The position numbers were made by a program, and so were the translations under genes. Below the pieces are notes generated by a model. It searched no databases, was not told the DNA's origin, and saw nothing but the letters and a program-made list of their open reading frames with translations. 64,000 nucleotides of DNA. It comes from Aurantiochytrium sp. KH105. Lineage: Eukaryota > Sar > Bigyra > Thraustochytrida > Thraustochytriidae. Positions 60,433 to 64,000 of the stretch are shown here, in pieces (the stretch's first letter is position 1; the number at the start of each line of letters is the position of its first letter). Location of the stretch: assembly GCA_003116975.1 (NCBI GenBank), contig BGKB01000006.1, forward strand, positions 617,802 through 681,801, in the 5' to 3' direction.

Positions 60433-61044
60433 ATGATCCAGATTGAACGCTCCTCCAGCCGAACTTATTCGCATTATCCCTTGATCTATCACAAACGAAT
60501 GTCTGAGGCAAGTATCGACTACGTTGGCAAGGAAGAAAGCTGTGGGATCACCACGCAAGTGAATAGCGAACTTCGACACCACCGCGTATGTGACGATGGA
60601 CTTGCTTGCCTTCAGACGCAGAATCTTGGCAAACAATGTCTGTCTGTACAGACAGCTACTGGAGGGGCTTGTGATCCGTTCGTGCATCTCTGCGCAGGCT
60701 CCCTCGAGTGCCTTCGCAACGAAGTTGAGGAATTCACTTGCGGCGCTGTGACGCTTTGGAAAGGGAATGGAGCTTACATCAACAACACTGCTATTCAAAC
60801 ATCTGCCTATCAGATAGACTTCGCACTTGTGATTGGAGGTGTCACGCTCGTGGTCGCTTATTTGGGATACCTAGTTCTACTTGCGGCGCTGAAGGCATTA
60901 CTTCCTTCAGAGCAGGTCAGTCAGTCAGTCAGTCAGTCAGTTAGTCGGGAAAATGCAAGAAGGCGACGATACTCTTTTGTTGCCTTCCGTGCGAGAGCTC
61001 CTCCAGAAGAAGACGTCACCACCTTCTTCTGGAACCCAACCTAG
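60433..61044 (+). CDS. Cys-rich single-pass membrane protein, fragment or partial
   Basis: The credible part runs from about 60500 to 60915. It contains eight or more Cys in a spaced pattern (EESCGITT, RVCDDGLACLQ, KQCLSVQ, GGACDPFVHLCAGSLECLR), then one strong TM segment (IDFALVIGGVTLVVAYLGYLVLLAALK). This looks like the end of a secreted or surface protein with disulfide-bonded repeats and a membrane anchor. No signal peptide is present at the first Met, so an upstream exon or a truncation is likely. After the TM the frame runs into an (AGTC)n repeat coding VSQSVSQSVS and then into the next reading. I do not recognise the family. Confidence 0.5.
   Translation: MIQIERSSSRTYSHYPLIYHKRMSEASIDYVGKEESCGITTQVNSELRHHRVCDDGLACLQTQNLGKQCLSVQTATGGACDPFVHLCAGSLECLRNEVEEFTCGAVTLWKGNGAYINNTAIQTSAYQIDFALVIGGVTLVVAYLGYLVLLAALKALLPSEQVSQSVSQSVSRENARRRRYSFVAFRARAPPEEDVTTFFWNPT
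60914..60945. repeat. (AGTC)n tetranucleotide repeat
   Basis: About seven AGTC units lie between the Cys-rich frame and the NLS-bearing frame. It may mark the end of one gene and the 5' flank of the next. Confidence 0.85.
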
Positions 61045-61147
61045 ACCAGATCAGCCACCGAGTAAACGACGCAAGGTAAACGAGAGTGTGCGTCCATCCC
61101 CGCCGCCAAGCACAGACGATCCGGAGATCTTTACAGAGCTGGTTCAA
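60953..61147 (+). CDS. NLS-bearing N-terminal fragment, interrupted at an N
   Basis: The frame starts MQEGDDTLLLPSVRELLQKK and contains PPSKRRKVN, a close match to the classical monopartite nuclear localisation signal. It continues to DDPEIFTELVQ, where the only ambiguous base of the window (61147, N) occurs. Past the N both other frames are Arg-rich and of poor quality up to the ATG at 61308. It could be the true N-terminus of the nuclease-kinase gene, joined by an intron or by bases lost at the N, or a separate remnant. Confidence 0.45.
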
Positions 61148-61307
61148 NGGGGCGGCCGTGGCCGGCGGCGCCACAAGCAAAACCAAACGCAGAGCGAGCA
61201 GACCCAGAACCCGGTCGGTGCGGTCGGGTGGCAAAAGGCACGGTGCCGAGGCCGCGCGAGCACGCGTGGGCGGGAGGCGGTAGATAGAAAGAAAGAAGGA
61301 GAACAAT

Positions 61308-63218
61308 ATGGCTGCAAGCGGAGACACGCCGGCGTTCACGCTGTACGACGCGCTTGCTCGCACGCCCATGGCGCACTCCGCGTTCACAGACGGAGTCAAA
61401 CTAGTGATCGATCCAAACGTGGCCAGAACAAATCGCGAACATTTGCAGAGAAGCATGACTGTTTCTGGTGCTGGAGGTCAATTACGCGGCATTGAGCCCG
61501 GCAGGTTGGTTTTGTGGGATACTTTCGATGCTGATGTGGCTCCCGAGCCTACCGAGGCTGCCATTTTTGCAAAGCAAGTTCCCCCAGTTCGCTTCTTCGA
61601 TACCGCGAGGCGGCGACGAATCCCTCTACGAACGAACGAGGAAGATGCCTTCATTCTCTTGTACGACCATTTTATCAGAGACTGTCGGTATGTGTTTGAC
61701 AACCCGGACTTTGGCCTCGATGAGATGGAGGTGAGTTTTCATTCTCAGCCTACGGAGAGAGGCGCGAGGCCTGACGCTCTGTGGTCAAGATCTTTATATC
61801 CCGAAAATAGCGCGCCGTTGTCACCGGACTTGTTTGGCACCGAACGTGAGCCAGGCCTACGAACCGTTTTGGCTCATGAGCACAAGTCCCCTTTCAAGTT
61901 CCCTTACAAAGCAACGTTCGACGAGATGCAGAACGATGCGGTCGACTTTCTCGTTGATGAGGATCCACATTTTGATGAGGACGAGGAATATTCTCAGCAC
62001 GCCACGTGGATGATCGCCAATCGTCTGCATCATTACTACGCCGAACACGACCTCGTGGGCTTCTCTGAAAGTGTTGCCCGCGACTCCAGCATTCCGACAG
62101 GCAGGAAACACGATCTCCTCTACCCGATTCGTCAGGTCTACGCATACATGCTGCGAACCTTTTGCCGCTTTGGTGTCCTCAGCACTACGAACATCACCTG
62201 GTTCCTGAAGTTAGAGCCGGACAACACCCTGAAAATCACTAATGGTTACGACTGTACCGGCAACACCGAAGCTACGAATCCGAAGTACGCCTACTTCCGA
62301 CTTCTTCTCAAGGCTTCGAAAGGTTCTCGTCTTACATTGGACAGCGCAATTCTCGATCGCCTGGGACGAAATGCAAACCTCAACGTCGCGGGGTCTCCGT
62401 GGAGAGCGATTTACGACCAGATTGTCGCAGCACGCGCCGGCACCGCAACTGGCTCAGGTGCAGGAGCAGGTGCAGGTGCCACCGCAGGCGTTGGAAGAGG
62501 AACAACTACCCGCCAGGTCTCAGCGGGACAGCCAGGTAGTGTGGCAGCAGACGTGTCTGGTGGTGGTGCGGCGGGACCAGCACCATCTGACGGCAGCGAC
62601 GAAGCGCGGCTGAATTTTCTCCGTCAGACCCTACCTCTGGACGAGTCGGTCTTCCCATACTATGGGGGTATGAAGGATCTCCTCTGGGAGGATTCGGACG
62701 CGTACGGCCATCTCATGTCCGTCAACACCGGGGGCCTGGAGCAGCTGATCGCTGTGAAAACGCCTGAAGTCGACCCTTACCGTGAGCGAGACGACGAAAC
62801 CGAGCAAGAAGAGATGAGGCTTCTTCAAGCTTTCACGAACGAAATTGAGGTGTACGAGACTCTTCGACCGCTCTGGGGATCGCGGCACGTGCCTTGGTTT
62901 CTCTATGGAGGTCGCCACCTCTTTTCGGACTTTATTGTCGCAACGACGTGGGAGGGCCAGACGCTGAAAAGTCACTTTAGGAAACCCAGCCAATACACGA
63001 AGGCCGTCGTGGACAAGGCGAGGGAGACTCTTCTCATGGTGCATGGGCTAGGTGTCGCTCTTCGCGTGGACGAGCCGGAAGACCTGGCCTCCACTTTCGT
63101 CATGGACGACCACGGAGAAGTTCGTCTGACTCGTTTCAGGAACGCCACCATCAAGGCAACGCCTGTCGAGCTTGCGCAAGACGTCCAAGATTTCAACAAG
63201 CACTTCCTCCAGGAGTAG
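61308..63218 (+). CDS. PD-(D/E)XK nuclease fused to a degenerate kinase
   Basis: The protein has 636 residues. About residues 130-320 look like a restriction-endonuclease fold: RPDALW, then VLAHEHKSP giving the P-D ... E-x-K set, and later QVYAYMLRTF and GVLSTTNITWFLK as in the nuclease part of Crinkler-type proteins. A Gly/Ala/Thr-rich linker follows (about 375-430). About residues 455-636 resemble a protein kinase: LIAVKTP with the lysine, a helix with EIEVYETL, and a hinge-like DFIVATTWEGQTL. The catalytic loop region (MVHGLGVALRVDEPEDL) lacks HRD, and the DFG position reads LTRFRNA, so the kinase is probably inactive. Nuclease-kinase fusions of this order are known from Crinkler effectors of oomycetes and other eukaryotes; the LxLFLAK leader is not seen here. 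The assignment rests on motifs only. Confidence 0.65.
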   Translation: MAASGDTPAFTLYDALARTPMAHSAFTDGVKLVIDPNVARTNREHLQRSMTVSGAGGQLRGIEPGRLVLWDTFDADVAPEPTEAAIFAKQVPPVRFFDTARRRRIPLRTNEEDAFILLYDHFIRDCRYVFDNPDFGLDEMEVSFHSQPTERGARPDALWSRSLYPENSAPLSPDLFGTEREPGLRTVLAHEHKSPFKFPYKATFDEMQNDAVDFLVDEDPHFDEDEEYSQHATWMIANRLHHYYAEHDLVGFSESVARDSSIPTGRKHDLLYPIRQVYAYMLRTFCRFGVLSTTNITWFLKLEPDNTLKITNGYDCTGNTEATNPKYAYFRLLLKASKGSRLTLDSAILDRLGRNANLNVAGSPWRAIYDQIVAARAGTATGSGAGAGAGATAGVGRGTTTRQVSAGQPGSVAADVSGGGAAGPAPSDGSDEARLNFLRQTLPLDESVFPYYGGMKDLLWEDSDAYGHLMSVNTGGLEQLIAVKTPEVDPYRERDDETEQEEMRLLQAFTNEIEVYETLRPLWGSRHVPWFLYGGRHLFSDFIVATTWEGQTLKSHFRKPSQYTKAVVDKARETLLMVHGLGVALRVDEPEDLASTFVMDDHGEVRLTRFRNATIKATPVELAQDVQDFNKHFLQE

Positions 63219-63433
63219 ATAATGTTGCAAGTGTGTGGCCATGTAGTTTTTTTAGAAAATGATGGCGCGGTGAGAGTAGATGCACCGGAAATGGGGACTG
63301 CTTGCTACCTGCTTTCTTGAAATTCGTGTCACGCGTTAGTAAGGATGGAGTGGGTGACACATTTCTTTCGTTCGCAGAAAGGCTGCAGAAACGTGTCACA
63401 GTCAGGACAGGCAGGTCCCTCGCTGAAGCTCAA

Positions 63434-64000
63434 CTACGTCCTGGGTATGCTTCTCTGTTGTATCGCAGCCATGATGCACTTTATTCGGTACACCATCACC
63501 TTGTTGCGTACATGTTGGTCTTCCTCAACCGAGCTAACAGTCTGTGGATCTTTGGCACGGAAGTAATTGTCCTTGACCAGATGTTCCAGCAGCTTCCTAA
63601 TGCGAAAGATGCGCACGCGCGTCGGTCTGCACATGTACCCGTGCAATTTCAGGAAAGCTGTGCAGCGCAGCGTGTTTCTGCTGTCCTCGAGATGGATCCT
63701 GTCTCTGAAGTCTCGAAAATGAATGCGGTAGTTCTTGTTCTTGATGTTTTGCTCCATACGCCTGCGCACAATGAGACTTCTTATCGTTTTAAGGAGACCT
63801 GTTGGAGTGCGGTGCTCGTCTATCTCAAAGAAGACCCCGTTCTTGCCATTTTGTTTGTAGTCAAGCAGATTGAATTGGCGGTTATCGAAGTTGATGTCAA
63901 TATCTAGCTTTTAACACGGAGTTCGCGAGTAAAGTACGTGATCGTCTCCTCATAATCGAAGGCCTCCTGGGCATCAGACCCATCCGGCTTTGCCTCGATC
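63434..64000 (-). pseudogene. Unrecognised protein fragment, frameshifted, running off the edge
   Basis: Read on the minus strand, the window edge encodes AFDYEETITYFTRELRVK in one frame. After a stop and a one-base shift near 63905 the text continues as DINFDNRQFNLLDYKQNGK, VFFEIDEHRTPTGLLK and onward to QQRSIPRT followed by a stop near 63434. The pieces read like one protein broken by a frameshift. The composition is AT-richer than housekeeping genes here. I do not recognise the family. It converges on the nuclease-kinase gene. Confidence 0.4.

Noticed and set aside
1..64000. CRISPR arrays, bacterial operons and ribosome-binding sites
   Set aside because: Spliceosomal introns, eukaryotic families and the lack of repeat-spacer arrays exclude them. 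The tandem repeats seen are simple or minisatellite.
1..64000. tRNA and rRNA genes
   Set aside because: I looked for GTTCGA-type T-loops with matching acceptor stems and for conserved rRNA blocks. The GTTCGA hits (for example near 28420 and 29818) are in coding sequence or satellite and lack a cloverleaf.

Overview
The window is nuclear DNA of a GC-rich, intron-poor unicellular eukaryote. The gene set points to a stramenopile, most likely a thraustochytrid-type labyrinthulomycete: long single-exon genes, a KATNAL2-like katanin that suggests a ciliated stage, Patched/Dispatched-type RND permeases, Roco GTPases fused to TIR domains, a Crinkler-like nuclease-kinase, and dense tetranucleotide repeats between genes. 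This placement is inference from style and content; no marker gene proves it.

Layout. Bases 1-9030 hold no supportable gene and are packed with GCTT, TCGC, CTTT, GATC and C-run repeats. From 9.0 to 19.0 kb lies a compact housekeeping block: a CHMP4/Snf7 ESCRT-III subunit (-), a CANT1-type apyrase (+), a protein with a C-terminal J domain (-), a small hypothetical gene (+), a proline-rich protein with three helical FY/YG repeats and two Cys/His modules (-), and a KATNAL2-like AAA ATPase (-). From 20.4 to 25.3 kb is a 13-exon LRR-Roc-COR-TIR gene in which each of eleven leucine-rich repeats sits on its own exon (ten of 84 nt, one of 87 nt), all introns in phase 2. Two tandem Patched/Dispatched-like permeases (-) occupy 25.5-33.9 kb. 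A decayed DDE-type transposon (-) covers about 36.1-39.8 kb. From 40.9 to 44.2 kb is a second Roco gene, WD40-Roc-COR-TIR, interrupted by an in-frame TAG and a frameshift. Then follow an MFS-like transporter (-), a small hairpin membrane protein (+), an M13 metallopeptidase (-), PIG-S (+), a CAMK-type kinase (-), a gamma-glutamyltransferase (+) and a large, possibly lipid-binding protein (-). The right end (60-64 kb) looks accessory: a Cys-rich single-pass protein, an NLS-bearing fragment beside a single N, a PD-(D/E)XK nuclease fused to a degenerate kinase, and a frameshifted fragment running off the edge.

Best candidate for an undescribed system: the two Roco-TIR proteins share a GTPase-COR core with an unusually long insert between switch I and switch II, and a C-terminal TIR, but carry different sensor modules (RI-type LRRs versus WD40). 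This matches the sensor-switch-effector plan of NLR-type immune receptors, with Roc-COR in place of NACHT or NB-ARC. The nearby nuclease-kinase has the plan of Crinkler-type effectors. A dispersed element of about 150 bp occurs twice in opposite orientation, at 35.3 kb near the transposon and at 60.2 kb near the nuclease-kinase locus.

Limits: gene models come from reading frames and visible splice signals only. Starts were chosen by domain position, and no database search was possible.
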